From Pelobates cultripes (Eukaryota > Chordata > Amphibia > Anura > Pelobatidae): a stretch of 64,000 nucleotides of DNA. The translations under genes and the position numbers were made by a program. The stretch is from NCBI GenBank assembly GCA_933207985.1, contig OW240913.1:99917126-99981125 (forward strand). Reading direction: 5' to 3'. This document shows positions 1 through 12,110 of this stretch, piece by piece. Positions within the stretch are counted from its first letter, which is position 1. Each line of letters begins with the position of its first letter. The notes below the pieces were generated by a model that was given only the letters and a program-made list of their open reading frames with translations, had not been told where the DNA came from and did no database searches.

Positions 1-586
1 ATTCCTATTTTGCTATAGTAATATCAAATATGCTTGACTTTGGACATAATTTATTAGCTGAGTGTTAGCTGACCACTCAGCCAATTGATTAATTCCTAAC
101 AGGGACAAAATTTACATAGCTAAAGCAGAATAGGAACTTTTGCTTTAGTGATATCACTGAACTGGATGGATTGCAGGTGTTGGGGACTCAAACCATTCAA
201 GAAGGGTCTGACTCCTTACAATGTGATAATCCCTTTATACTCATATCACCATAACCACTACAGTGCCCCTTTAGGGCATTGTAACAAGCCAATTGCATTG
301 TTAGCACAATAAACAAGTCAAAAGAGGCTATATCATTAATCCATTAGGCATTTAATGGGCCTAAAAACCGTTGAGGCAGCTTAAGCCCCTGCAGCTCAGA
401 GGTACTCACCTCCTCCGCAATCCTCTTCTGGGGGACTGTCTGACAGATAGAAGAAACCCACACCACACCATTTCAACAAAATTATTTGTTCAGTTAGATA
501 CACTATATCATGCCATAAGTATACAATGAAAAATGCAATAAAGATAAAGTGCAAAGTATCTACATCTTAATCCACATAAATAAAGT
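1..586. other. Intergenic or intronic DNA without recognised gene
   Basis: AT-rich sequence with no long open frame and no recognised repeat end. A piece near 250-285 (accataaccactacagtgcc) resembles the inside of the T2-type MITEs found elsewhere in the window, but no TTAA terminus is visible. The only coding-like signal is the possible micro-exon at 410-439, listed separately. Confidence 0.5.
410..439 (-). other. Candidate 30-nt micro-exon (splice consensus only)
   Basis: On the minus strand a pyrimidine-rich tract ending in TATCTGTCAG is followed by 30 nt and then by GTGAGTACC, a near-ideal donor. In one frame the 30 nt read SPPEEDCGG. It lies on the same strand as the serpin and WDR49-like exons but matches no serpin segment. 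With so short a sequence, chance or a transposon-derived splice pair is quite possible. Confidence 0.2.
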
Positions 587-1110
587 GTGTGCAGGGTATT
601 CACTGTGCGTCTGTGTGTGCTAGGGATGCTTTTTGCCTGTGTTTGTTCTGGGGATGCAGTTTACATGTGCTGGCATGCAGTGTATGTGTGCTGGGGATGC
701 AGTGTGTTTCTGTGTGTGTGTTGGAGATGCAGTGTGTCTGTGTATGTGCATGGGATTCAGTGTGTGTGTGTGTGCTGGGAATGCAGTGTGTTTCTGTTTG
801 TGTGTTGGGGATGCAGTGTGTTTCTGTGTGTGTGTTGGGGATGCAGTGTGTCTGTGCACGTGTATGGGAATCAGTGTGTCTGTGTGTGTTCTGGGGATGC
901 AGTGTGTCAGTGTGTGCAGGGGATGCAGTGTGTCAGTATGTGTGTGCAGGTGATTCAGTGTGTGTGTGTGTGTGTGTGTGTGTGCAGGGGATGCAGTGTG
1001 TATGTGTGTGTGCTCAAGATGCAGTATATCAGTGTGTGCTGTTGATTCAGTGTGTGTCTGTGTGTGTACTGTTGATGCAGTGTGTCTGTGTGTGCTGGTG
1101 ATTGATTCCC
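587..1110. repeat. TG-rich minisatellite, ~28-30 bp unit
   Basis: About 18 imperfect units built on GGGATGCAGTGTGTCTGTG plus a variable (TG)n and CTG. The array is open in several frames on both strands, giving Cys/Val- or Thr/His-rich peptides. That is a by-product of the repeat, not a sign of coding. Confidence 0.9.
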
Positions 1111-2245
1111 ATGTCAGCACTCTGTGTGTGCACTGCAGCCAATCAAAGTACTTGTGATATCTGTGGTGGTTTGGCTATAGTCTGGAGTCTGAACTGACTC
1201 ACAGAAACTCTGTTCTTTTCCCCACTGCTGCTTGCTCCTACCCTGCTCCTGGCTGCCAACTGCATCAGGGAGATCTTTGTACCTGATGCCTGTGCTGCCC
1301 TATGACCAGTTTGCACATCACCAGATAAGGAGGTGGACTTTGCCAGAGTGCCAGAGCTTCAGTGGAAAACACGAGCACAACCCAGAGTCCTTGGCCAACT
1401 CTAGCTCAGCCTCCTCTCTCCTCTTATGACAGAATTGTTTTGAATTTTTAGCCAACATTCCAGCCTACCCTGGCGGAGATGCAGATCAGGGAAAATGAGG
1501 GCGTTCTCCAACTGCTCTTAGATTATGACAGATGTGGCATAATACGTCCATGTCAACGATCTGCCCGGAGCCATGGACGGGCCAGACCCGGCTGCTCCTA
1601 TCTTATCTGTATCATATACTTTAAAAACTGTAAAGTGCACTTTGTCCTTCTGTTTGCCCTCCTTTATAACACTTACATGAAGCATTTCCCCTTGCAGGCA
1701 TTGCTTTCTGTTGAATTCAAGCAGGATGTACCATTTTAGACTGGTTTCACTTCTTACTGGGGTATCCTGTGCACATCTCCCCACTTCCACTACATTCAAC
1801 AGAGAGCTTGATATCCCTGCTTAGGAACTTCCCTTAGGTCTCGACAGCTGATCGCTCTCAGCCAATCAGCTAAGCCCTGCTCTGCCAGACATAGCTCAGA
1901 TGTCCAGCGTCCAGCATTCTGTCAGGTGTAGTACTGGCATGGAACAGCGACCAGCAGACCCCAGGTGGAAAGTCAAACCATTGGGGTTCCTAGTACAATA
2001 ACCATGCTGTAGTGGCTCTGGTGTTTGAAAAATGTAGTGAGTGGGCCATGGATTTGTTTTGCAAATCAGAGAACATGAGAGACAAAACATTGTTTTTTAT
2101 TTTATTTATTGATTTATAGTGAAGAAAAAAACCTTTTATACACAAGGCAAAAAAATCTTCATGAACAGGTTTATTCATTAAATTCTGATTTGTAGCGAAT
2201 TAAAGTCTGATATCAAAATGTGGGCAAAATAACGAGTCACAACTT
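1111..2245. other. Non-coding stretch, nothing recognised
   Basis: Mixed-composition sequence with only short open frames on both strands, none resembling a known family. No transposon ends, long repeats or splice-bounded coding segments were noticed. Confidence 0.4.
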
Positions 2246-2960
2246 GTGTCACGGGTGGCCGCCCGAAGGCTGGAAGGGGTGCCTGATGTAATTGATTAGG
2301 AGTCTTCAGCATTGGTAGTGGATACATAGGGCCTGGTGCAGGCTAACCGGACACCCCCTGGTGTTGAGCACCAGCGTTTGTGCAGCCAAATACCAAGACC
2401 CTCTTGCAGCTTATACGGAAGCCAGAGCAGAAGTATGCTGAGATGTATCCAGTACTAGAAACAAGGCAAGGCTAGGATAGGCACCAAACAAGAAAACAAG
2501 ACAAAACTAGTAGAACCCAGAACCAGAGAAGGATAGAAAGCTAAACCCAGAACATGTACACAATACATAAGGGAAACATTAACAGAACAAGGGCAGGACA
2601 GGACAGGACTGTACATAGACTGGGAATACAATATAAAACAAGACAAGATATAATAGGCAAAACAAGAGGAGACAAGGAAGGGGCAGAGGACTTGAGCAAC
2701 TGCCTGCAGGAATCAACTGAAACAAAAGGATAAATGGAAAAGGAAAGGGTGTGGCAACATAAAACAAACATTCAAAAGAATCCAAGATACTGGGAATTCC
2801 AGGAACGGAATACAGGAATGAACCCAGAAAACCAAGCATAAAGAAAACCAGACACAGAATAGAAAACCAGAAAAACCAAGGAAAACAAAACAAGAATTGT
2901 AAAAAGAGTACTGGATACCAGAAGTCATGGTCAGACATCAGAACAGAGCAGAGCAGTTGG
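2246..2960. repeat. Unclassified purine-rich interspersed repeat
   Basis: Begins near GTCACGGGTGGCCGCCCGAA and runs through a long A/G-rich strand of short variants on ACAAGACAAAAC and GGACAGGACAGGAC. A similar build (ACACCCCCTGGTG beside a purine-rich strand) appears at 12111-12620, so it is probably one end of an interspersed element. No protein similarity is seen. The open frames here on the minus strand are Phe/Leu-rich antisense of the purine tract. Confidence 0.3.
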
Positions 2961-3374
2961 CCATTTTTGCCTGAATTTGAATATTCACAGAGTTATTCAT
3001 AAAATATGAAGAACAGGTCATAGGACCTATCTGTGATAAAAATGGTGCTTACAAGCAAATAATGAATAATAGAAAGATACAAATAATAAGCTGCTACAAC
3101 ACTTTGGTTTGTTCTTTCCTTACACCACAACAGAAATGTACAAAAAAAGATACCGTGTGACCTGATAACTAGACTCCAACAGCAGTAAATGAGTGGAGCA
3201 CTTGCTGGTTAGTATATATTATCACTACGCAATCACTCACCCATTATATGCACTGGGGGTACAGGTACAACCGGCTCAGTCACCCAGGGAAGCTTTCTAT
3301 TACCGTGGGTATTGGCCTCTTCTCTGTCTCGAGGACTGTGGTATTCAGGCAGACTTTATGCAACCAGGATATCC

Positions 3375-3865
3375 ATTATCAGCACTCTTTTGTAAAATGC
3401 ATCATTGCATTATCAGCACTCTTTTGTAAATTGTATCATTGCATTATCAGTACTCTTTGTAAATAGCATCTTTTCATTATCAGCACTCTTTTGTAAACTG
3501 CATCATTGCATTATCAGCACTCTATTGGTAAATTGCATCATTACATTATCAGCACTCTTTTTGTAAAATGCATCATTGCATTATCGGTACTCTTTTTGTA
3601 AATTGCACCATTGCATTATCAGCACTCTATTGGTAAATTGCATCACTGCATTATCAGCACTCTTTTTGTAAAATGCATCATTGCATTATCAGCACTCTTT
3701 TTGTAAAATTCATCATTGCATTATCAGTACTCTTTTTGTAAATTGCACCATTGCATTGTCAGCACTATTTTTGTAAATTGCATCATTGCATTATCAGCAC
3801 TCTTTTTGTAACATGCATTATTGCATTATCTGCACTCTTTTTGTAACATGCATCATTGCATGTAT
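3375..3865. repeat. 35-bp minisatellite, copy 1
   Basis: About 14 units of roughly 35 bp built on GCATTATCAGCACTC followed by a T-rich stretch, GTAAA and TGCATCATT. The same array has more units at 45015-45632. Open frames through it are repeat artefacts. Confidence 0.9.
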
Positions 3866-4611
3866 GAACTTACCTAAATGCTTACCACACAAACCTTCTA
3901 AATGTGTCCTTTTTGTTATAAGGAAGCCCAATGTAATTTAGTCTTTAATCTAAATTACTAATGTACTTACCATAGGTGGTAAAACATACTAAACAGCCAT
4001 GGAGACAGAGGAACAGCTCCAAGCTTAAATTTCAGCAGCAAATGGGGATTTGACCAACTGACAGTGCAAACAGTTTAAACTATAGGCTTGCATCTGTACC
4101 CCATATGTCATTTGTCATCACCAGTGGGGGAAGGTTTTAAAAAAATCCCGGACATGGTGGAATACATAAAAGAGGCATAATCAAGCTGTCACTTTATGGA
4201 AGTGCTGTTTCCTAGGTCTTCAGGGATAAGAGGCTGAACCCTGGTCTGGTCTCATGTATCCAGTGGTCCACTGTCATTCCCTGAGGGAGAGAGTTAGATC
4301 AGACACCCGTTCACTAAAGAGGGTACCCAGGCTTGCGACTCAGAGATATGCTGTTGCTGGGTCTTCAGGGATAAGAGGCTGAACCCTGGTCTGGTCTCAT
4401 GTATTCAGTGGACCACTGTCATCCCCAGAGGGAGAGAGTTAGATCAGACCCCCATTCACTAAAGAGGGTACCCAGGCTGGCGACTCATAGAGATATGCTG
4501 TTGCTGGGTCTTCAGGGATAAGAGGCTGAACCAGGGCCGGACTGGGGATACGAAGCAACCCTGGAAAAAAATCTATGCCAGCCCCATAAGTCATTGTGCT
4601 ATGTAGGGTGT

Positions 4612-4612
<1 letters not shown>

Positions 4613-4653
<41 letters not shown>
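4613..4653. repeat. (TA)n microsatellite
   Basis: Uninterrupted TA dinucleotides inside the hAT element. Confidence 0.95.
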
Positions 4654-4658
<5 letters not shown>

Positions 4659-4689
4659 ATACATTTCTTCTTCTAATTCAAAATATTAG

Positions 4690-6055
4690 TCCTTTCAGGG
4701 TATTTAAATTATACAGTAAAGCATACTCACACACAGACAATCTTACTGATGCACACAAATAGGCTCATTGACAGACAATCTCAATGACACACACAGACAA
4801 GGTTACTGGCACACACACAAATTTAGTACAAACTCTGATACACACACAAGCTTACTACAGACAAGCTCACTGTCACACACACACGCTCACTACAGACAAG
4901 CTCACTGATGCGCACACACTCTCCCTACAGACAAGCCCATTGACACACACATGCTCCCTACAGAAGAGCTCACTAACACACAGATTCACTACAGACAAGC
5001 TCACTGACACACACATGCTCACTACAGACAAGCTCACTGACACACATATGGTCACTACAGACAAGCTCACAATCACACACATGCTTACTACAGACAAGCT
5101 CACTGTACACACATGCTCACCACAGACAGGCTCCGACACACCCATGCTCTTTACAGACAAGCTCACTAACACGCACACACACATATGATCCCTACAGACA
5201 AGCTCACTGACACACATACAAGCTCACTCACTAGCAGACACACACACACACAAACTCACTAGCAGGCGCACACACACAGAGGCTCCCTCACTAGCAGATG
5301 CGCGTGCACACACACACACAGAAGCTTGCTCGCTCTCTCACTAGCAGATGCACACACACAAAGACATCCACACACACAGAGGCAGACAGTCACTGACACC
5401 AAGGCAGACATCTACACACACAGAGACAGGCAGACAGCCACAGACACAGGCAGACAGTCACACACATGCAGACAGTCAAACACACAGGCAGACAGTCACA
5501 CACACAGGCAGACAGTCACACACACACACACACACACAGGCAGACAGTCACACACACACTCACAGGCAGGCAGTCACACACTCACAGGCAGACAGTCACA
5601 CACACACACACACACACACACACAGGCAGACAGTCACACACACACAGTCACACGCACACACACACACGGGCAGACAGACACACACACACACACACGGGCA
5701 GACGGTCACGCACACACAGGCAGTCACATACAGGCGATCCCGCACACACACACACACACAGTCCACACACACACAGTCACACACACACACACAGTTACAC
5801 ACACACAGGCAGACGGTCACGCACACACACAGTCCGCACACACGGAGCAGACAGTCACGCACAGACGGTTACACACGCACAGTCTCACGCACGGGCAGAC
5901 AGTCACACACAGACAGTTACACACACACAGTCACACACACAGGCAGGCAGGCAGACAGTCACACACACACACACAGTCACACACACAGGCAGACAGTCAC
6001 ACACACACACAGACAGTCACACACACAGTCACACACATAGGCAGTCACACACAGA
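4690..6055. repeat. CA-rich minisatellites inside the hAT element
   Basis: First part (about 4730-5230): ~33-bp units on CACTACAGACAAGCTCACTG plus an ACACACA tract. Second part (about 5230-6055): ~16-bp units on CACACAGGCAGACAGT with variable (CA)n. All frames on the plus strand are long and Thr/His/Gln-rich because the repeat lacks stops; there is no sign of real coding. Confidence 0.9.
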
Positions 6056-6645
6056 CATACTGATCTGCTTCTTACCTCCACATCCCTTGGAGCACCTGGA
6101 GGCTGGTTGTTGGGGAAGCAGGGACTCCTTCCTGCTTCCCATGCAGCAGTTACCAGGGTCCCCGCCGCATGCTAAGCTCCGCCCCGCCGCATGCTAGGCC
6201 CCGCCCCGCCGCATGCTAGGCTCCGACCCCGCCGCAATTTATTTATTTTTATTTTTTTAATGATCCCTGCTGGCCATGTGTGAGCTGTGCCGGCCACCTG
6301 GCTCCCCCTGCTCCCATGGGGTCCTATGCGGCCGCACAGCTCGCACATGGCTGGCCGGGATTACAGGAGCCTGATCAGTTCTGAATGGGGCTGTCAGCCC
6401 AGCCCCAGAGCCGCAGCCCACCGGGAAATTTCCCGGTATCCCAGTGGGCCAGTACGGCCCTGGGCTGAACCATGGCTGGGCCTCATGTTTGCAATGGACC
6501 GCTTTCATCCCCTGAGGGAGAGAGAGCTTGGTCAGACTTACAGTCATTAAAGAGAGTGCCCAGTCTGGCGACTCATAGAGATGTGCTGTTGCTGGGTTTT
6601 CAGGGCTTAGAGGTTGAACCCTGGCTGGGTCTCATATATGCAGTG

Positions 6646-7291
6646 CAGTGGCGTCTCTAGGATTCATTTTTCGGGGGGGCACATGGAGGGCCAGTGACAA
6701 AAGTAGGGGGGCACATTTAACCCCGCCCTCACCGCAGTTTGACCCCGCCCCTGTCACATGTTAAGCCACGCCCCCGACACAATGTGTTTTGTTTTTTTAA
6801 TAATACCTGGTGGAGGAATCATGATTTTCCACCAGGGATTATTAAAAAAACAAACACATTATCCTTGATACAGTGCCATAGTTGCCAACATTTGAAAAAA
6901 AATTTCCAAGGACATTTTGCAGCACAGCTATCAATTACTGTCTGGGTATAATATCCCTGGACAGTCAGTGCTCTCTGTATAATACAGGGTTGTGTGTATA
7001 ATAAATTGGGACACTCAGTGCTCCCTGTATAGTGCTGTTCTCTGTATAATCCCAAGACAGAGAGCAGCACTATACAGGAAGCACTGACTATCCCGGGATA
7101 TTTTATACACACAGATCTGTATTATACAGATAGCTGAGCATATACCCCAATCTCTAGACTACTAGTACCTGTCAACAGCAGCTCCCAGGCGCGTGTAACA
7201 GGGCTAAAGTGTGCGGCAGCTCACACAGATTATTCAGCGGTAAAGTGCACTCGCTGGCAGAGCCAAACTGGGAATCCTTGGGAATCCAAAG
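6646..7291. mobile_element. Left part of a probable second hAT-like insertion
   Basis: A terminus-like CAGTGGCGTCTCTAGG interrupts a 147-bp repeat unit directly after ATGCAGTG, the likely 8-bp target site. The matching right end is not seen; it may lie in the assembly gap or have been removed by the LTR-like insertion that follows. Inside are a GC-rich segment and an inverted pair around 6806-6856 (AATAATACCTGGTGGA and CCACCAGGGATTATT). No transposase. Confidence 0.45.
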
Positions 7292-7391
7292 NNNNNNNNN
7301 NNNNNNNNNNNNNNNNNNNNNNNNNNNNNNNNNNNNNNNNNNNNNNNNNNNNNNNNNNNNNNNNNNNNNNNNNNNNNNNNNNNNNNNNNNN
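7292..7391. other. Assembly gap (100 N)
   Basis: Exactly 100 N, the usual placeholder for a gap of unknown size. It lies where the hAT-like material meets the LTR-like sequence, so the composition of this insertion cannot be resolved. Confidence 1.
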
Positions 7392-8884
7392 AAACTAAAA
7401 GTGTATATTCTGAGTCACTCTGAACAGACCAGACTCCATTTTGTTATTTTCAAGTTAACAAAAAGACACTAGATTTCTTTCTGTAAGACTAGCCACTTTG
7501 CCAGAGCTAAAAGGAATGCATAGTATAAACAAGTGATAAGAAGAATATAATCAATTCTAAACCCAGACAATTGTGACAGAGAAGATTAAATAATACAATT
7601 TAACTGTCTATACATATAAAGTCCCATTGTAAGTTACGGGTCAAAACTCAGATTGCTAGACACATAGTCTGAACAAAACTTAAATAAACCCTTTGATCTG
7701 TGAAGGATACGTAAGTTATGGCCACTATCTAGATAGGCCAAAATGACGTCAAAATAGCCACCAGGAAAAGTTAACTCTTTCCTGGATAGGTATGTTTAGT
7801 GGGACAAGACTGCCCTCTATAGACTAAATACCTAAATTGCGATCTGGAAGATAACCACACCTCTAGTGCTTCTATTGGGTTATCAACCGATGACGTACAG
7901 AGAGTCTGGCCCTTTAAAAGTTAAGACAAAGGGAAGATAGAGATATGCAGGGTATGCAGGAGATGCAAGGGAGAAGGAAAAAGAGGAGAGAGGAATTGGA
8001 AGTTTGGGGGACTCCAACCTCCATGCAGAGAGACATCCAAATAAGTTCCTGAGACTACCAATCGGATGAAATATCTACTCAACTGGTAATTATACTGGTT
8101 TCATTTAATTAATTAAATTAATTAAAATGTATTAATAGCATTATATATGACTGGATAAAGCACGGTCAGATTTCCATATTAAGAAATCTTAGTTAACTAA
8201 AGAATATATAGTTATAAACATTCCATTCTGCAGGTGGAATTAAGAATAATTATATATTAAGGTGATATTATCACGTGTTAGCATACCGCTGTTTTTATCC
8301 AGGTGTATTGATTTGCTCTAAATTAAGATAAGATATCTTTTAGACAAATTAAATTCTGCTTATAAAATATGGTAGATTCTCTTATTGGATGGTTCCAGGA
8401 AATGACTAATGAACTGGTTTAAATGTTATTTTATTTAAAATTACATAAGAATAGATCTTAATTACCTAGGAGATTTAGCCAGCATTGAAAGGGTTATTCT
8501 AACTGTCAGCTAAACTTTACGACCTTACGCTGCACTCTGAAGAATTCTGTTCTCTGAGTGAAACTTTTTCTCTCTGTGAAACATAGTCATAAATCGTCAA
8601 AGTCTTGACAGAAAATGCTAGTTAGCCATTGAAATGTAATACCCATTCCTTTGTATTGCATACCATTTTATACTGGATATTCATTGATTATTGTCACGCA
8701 TGTTACATAATATTATTTGTTAATTATTGGTTATCATAAATAAAATCTATTTTTATAAAACTGTGAATATTATTTATATGGTATACATTTCACTTAACAC
8801 GATAAACGTTCTTTGGGATCTGAGAATTGAATTAGTGGGCAATTCTCAACTGTTTACTATTATTATCCCATAAATATCCCCACA
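7392..8884 (+). mobile_element. Putative solo LTR (5' end lost in gap)
   Basis: The sequence from the gap to 8884 is absent from copy 2 of the duplicated unit. It ends in CCACA and is followed by CAACT (8885-8889), part of the normal repeat unit, consistent with an LTR ending in CA followed by a 5-bp target duplication. A CCTTTAAAAG box near 7911 could be a TATA element and AATAAA at about 8739 a polyadenylation signal. No retroviral or gypsy protein is encoded. The 5' boundary and the matching duplication are not visible, so the class remains uncertain. Confidence 0.4.
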
Positions 8885-9477
8885 CAACTCATAAAAATGT
8901 GCTGTTGCTGGGTCTTCAGGGATAAGTTGCTGAATCCTGGCAGGGTTTCATGTATGCAGTAGGCCACTTTCTTCCCCTGAGGGAGAGACTGGGTCTGACC
9001 CCATGTCACTAAAAGGGGCACCCATGCTGGCAGATGTGCTGTTGCTTGGTCTTCATGGATTAGAGGCTGAGCCCTGGAGGGCTACAAAAAATATTGGCCT
9101 GGTGAGCATAAAAATATAGGGCTGCTTAAGCAGACTCCTTCCAAACTCCTGTGAAGGACAGAAAAATAAAAGACTGCCTGATGGGAAGAGGGTGGGTCTA
9201 TTTTAGAGTTCTATTTCCCGTCCTTCCTGCTGTGAGGGGAGGAGCTAAGCCATGAGTAAATGCTGCCATGTTTGATCAGGAAAAATGTATAGTGCAAAAC
9301 TGTGGTTTAAAATGTGATGAGATGTGGTCAGAATGGACTTATTGTTAGTTGTTTTCTCTATTAGACATTGTAATATGATTTCCCCTACAATTGGCACTAT
9401 ACTTGTGACTAAATACTTATAGAAGAATGAGGAGAATTTATTAGAGAATTTATCTTTTATAAATTTGTACCAAGCTT

Positions 9478-9482
9478 ATATA

Positions 9483-9534
<52 letters not shown>
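9478..9534. repeat. (AT)n microsatellite
   Basis: AT dinucleotide run in copy 1 of the duplicated unit; the equivalent tract at 47193-47229 in copy 2 is shorter. Confidence 0.95.
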
Positions 9535-9535
<1 letters not shown>

Positions 9536-10639
9536 CAATTTTAAGTTAAAGAAAAACATTTTTAAAACTATTTATACAATTTAATTTTGAGAGTTACAAA
9601 AATACCAAAATGTGGTGTTTAGTGAATAACCTGGTCAGACTGTAATTTGCTACAATTCAATATTTAGTGAATTAGTGATCCAGAGGAAGGCGAAAAAACA
9701 TGGACATACCATGGATAATATGTCCAAGTAAAAAATTCCTTCCTGACCCCATATTAAGGCGATCGGTTATAAATCTGTCCCTGGATATATTTTATATAAA
9801 TCTTGCTCATTTACAATTACCCTATACATTACCATCCTCCTCAGATCCTGTTTAGGTCCATGCAGCTGATTATCCAGAAAGTTTTGCTTTGTTCTGTTTA
9901 CCCTGTAGTCCCAGTTCCACACTGACTGGCTTCAGATTGTTCAAGCTGTTGTTACATATTCCCAGTTTATTATGATGCATGATGACATCACTGTTTAGTT
10001 GTAACCTTATAAGGAAAATTGGCACATCAAATGTCTTGGGTTTATTTATTCTTAATGGATGTTTATTGCTAAAGATTGTATATAAAAATAAGTCTGTACA
10101 ATATTTGTTTTATTGTTTTTTGGTTTTTTTTTAATTGTAAGATTTTATTTTTATTTTTAATTAAAATTACTCTAATTGTTTTAAATGGTTTGGGAGAGGA
10201 GCACTGCTATATGTATTCAAAGACAAATAGCTTTAACAATCCAAACATAAAATATAATCATCTATAGTTCATAATGTCTGTCTGCTGTGGGACTTCTATA
10301 GAGTAAAAGCATGTATTTATTAAGATGCCCTATATGAATCTGCCCTTTACTAATTTTGATTGACAGCTTATCTAATTTGCAAGACTTTCAGCTGATATCA
10401 TATGAAACAGTATATACTTAATACATAGATTTTCAGCATTACTCACTAAAGCAAAACCCATTATACCATTAAAAAAACATTGAAAAGCACCCATTACTTG
10501 TGTTAAACCGTTTATTACATATATAACAATGATAGGAAGGGTGCTAAGATGGAGGTACCCAGTTTTAGGGTAGATTTAAAAACAGCGATTTGGATTTCTT
10601 CATTTAATGCTACCTTTCCTCACGCTCCTTTTTTGTGTA

Positions 10640-10790
10640 TGTGTGTGAATGTAGATAGACTGTGTACTATGTGTGAATGGAGATTGACTATACACTGTGT
10701 GTGAATGTAGATGTACTGTGTACTGTGTGTGAATGTAAATGTACTGTGTACTATGTGTGAATGTAGATGGATTGAGTACTGTATGCTATA
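10640..10790. repeat. 28-bp minisatellite, copy 1 (short allele)
   Basis: About five units built on GTGTGAATGTAGATGGA followed by CTATACACTGT or TGTGTACTGT. The array has roughly 13 units in copy 2 (48770-49150), showing independent expansion or contraction. Confidence 0.85.
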
Positions 10791-11600
10791 TCTGCCAATT
10801 TCCCCAAAACATTTGTCCTTTTTAACATAATAGGAGTACCTCCCTTTATATGCCCACTTCCTTTGTGTGTCACTTCGTCCCCCATGCTGACAATGTATTT
10901 GTGTAATCCCCATTGTCCCTCGTGTGTGTCTGCAATCCCTTATGTATCTCTGAAATTTCATGTTACTCATCCATTTTATCAGCCCACCACATCCCTATGT
11001 ATCTCTGCACGTCCCCCTATTGTCTCTACCATCTTCCCATCCACTCATCCACTTCACGTGTTTTTTTGTTTGTTTTTTTTAACTACTCTTCACATGTTAT
11101 CATGAATGTAGGGAAACAAAACTTGTGTGGACTGGCTGACAATGAAATTAGTTAAGGTAAAGTTGACTTGCTGCTTCAGTCTCTCTAACTCTGTAGCATG
11201 TTCCCTCTCTTCTACACTCACTACATACACCTTTTCTCTGTCCCAGACTGTGTAACAGGAGCTTCTGTCTGTTACTAAGAAGGTTAGGAGGAGGAGGGGG
11301 CAGGTGAGTGCTAGGGGACTGTCATTAGAAAGCGTGTAGTGAGTGCATTATTAGACACATGTATGCCAAGCTCAGTGTGCTGTGTGCATAGTATGCCCTT
11401 AGTTGGTCATCCTGCATGATTGGCAGGCAGCCTGACATGCATTCACACCAGGTTGACCTAATTCCTCGGCAGATGTTTTTGGGCATGTTTACCCCTTTTA
11501 GCGGTTTTGGTTAAGTGATTCACATCAGTGGCCCACCCTTATACCCCACCCACTGAAATCCTGCTTCAACAGATACTGCTGTTAGGTGGAATGGATTTAC

Positions 11601-12110
11601 ATTAATAAAGATACATTAAATCAAATTGAACTTTGATAAAAATATCTGATGAAATATCTGCTGTTTTCAATGATAGAATGGAATTTAGACTATGTAAGGG
11701 TTCACCATTACATGTATACCAGGTCTACGTTTACTGTAAATTTGTTTCTGGTGATGGGCAGCACAAGTTTGGGAGTTCCTTAAGACTTCCTGATCTTCCT
11801 GCCATACAAAATGTTTTGCAACAAAGGTTGACAATGCAGAGGGTCAGATGAATATGAAAAATAAAGTTGTATTTGTTTTCCAGCAAATCTCAGTTGGGTC
11901 TGCAGTCTATGTCACCCAAGATTGGTATGCCCCAATTTGTTACTGCAGAGCTTTTTTGACAGAATCCTCTTGGTATGGGCTGTCTGTTTCTGCCCAGGAG
12001 CAATGGAAAGAGTTATTTTAACTTAGCAAAAGCACCGAACAAAGTTATTTCACATCCTCCCGGTGCTCTATGAATATAAGTGAGTATAAAACATAAAGCT
12101 TCGAAAGCAC
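11601..12110. other. Non-coding stretch
   Basis: Starts where similarity to copy 2 of the duplicated unit ends. A 72-codon open frame from 11633 resembles no known family and lacks splice context. Nothing else was recognised. Confidence 0.4.

Larger units (their letters stand above)
4532..6462. mobile_element. Non-autonomous hAT-type DNA transposon with 8-bp TSD
   Basis: The left end reads CAGGGCCGGACTGG and the right end, reverse-complemented, CAGGGCCGTACTGG. It is flanked by perfect 8-bp duplications GGCTGAAC at 4524-4531 and 6463-6470. The site falls inside a repeat unit whose uninterrupted form is seen elsewhere, which confirms the boundaries. No transposase is present: the inside is a (TA)n tract, more than 1.3 kb of CA-rich minisatellite and a GC-rich segment. 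An 8-bp TSD and CAGGG start are typical of hAT elements mobilised by a transposase supplied elsewhere. The subfamily is not determined. Confidence 0.85.
4200..9190. repeat. ~147-bp tandem repeat, copy 1, split by two insertions
   Basis: The landmark CTTCAGGGATAAGAGGCTGA or a variant recurs near 4219, 4363, 4510, 6597, 8918 and 9047. Uninterrupted units are 144-147 bp apart. Each unit carries GTGCTGTTGCTGGGT, a CATGTATGCAGTGG segment, CCCTGAGGGAGAGAG and CACTAAAG. The third unit is interrupted by the hAT element at 4532-6462 and the fourth by the material at 6646-8884. Confidence 0.85.
2965..11600 (+). repeat. Large duplicated unit, copy 1
   Basis: Shares a collinear ~4.5-kb core with 44650-49974, from TTTTGCCTGAATTTG at the left to ATGGATTTAC at the right; flanking sequence differs on both sides. 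Modules in order: unique left part (2965-3370), 35-bp minisatellite (3375-3865), unique part (3870-4190), ~147-bp tandem repeats (4200-9190), unique part with an (AT)n tract (9190-10630), 28-bp minisatellite (10640-10790), unique right part. Two insertions absent from copy 2, at 4532-6470 and about 6646-8889, account for its greater length. No coding sequence is seen in the core. It could be a segmental duplication or a large non-autonomous transposon. Confidence 0.8.

Noticed and set aside
587..1120. Several long overlapping open frames on both strands (Cys/Val-rich, Thr/His-rich)
   Set aside because: Produced by a TG-rich minisatellite without stop codons; the frames share the repeat and have no gene structure.
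2455..2938. Phe/Leu-rich open frames on the minus strand suggesting a membrane protein
   Set aside because: Antisense of a purine-rich repeat; several frames are open at once and no start or splice context supports them.
4784..6197. Open frames of up to 245 codons rich in Thr, His and Gln
   Set aside because: Repeat translation of the CA-rich minisatellite inside a hAT element, open in all three frames.
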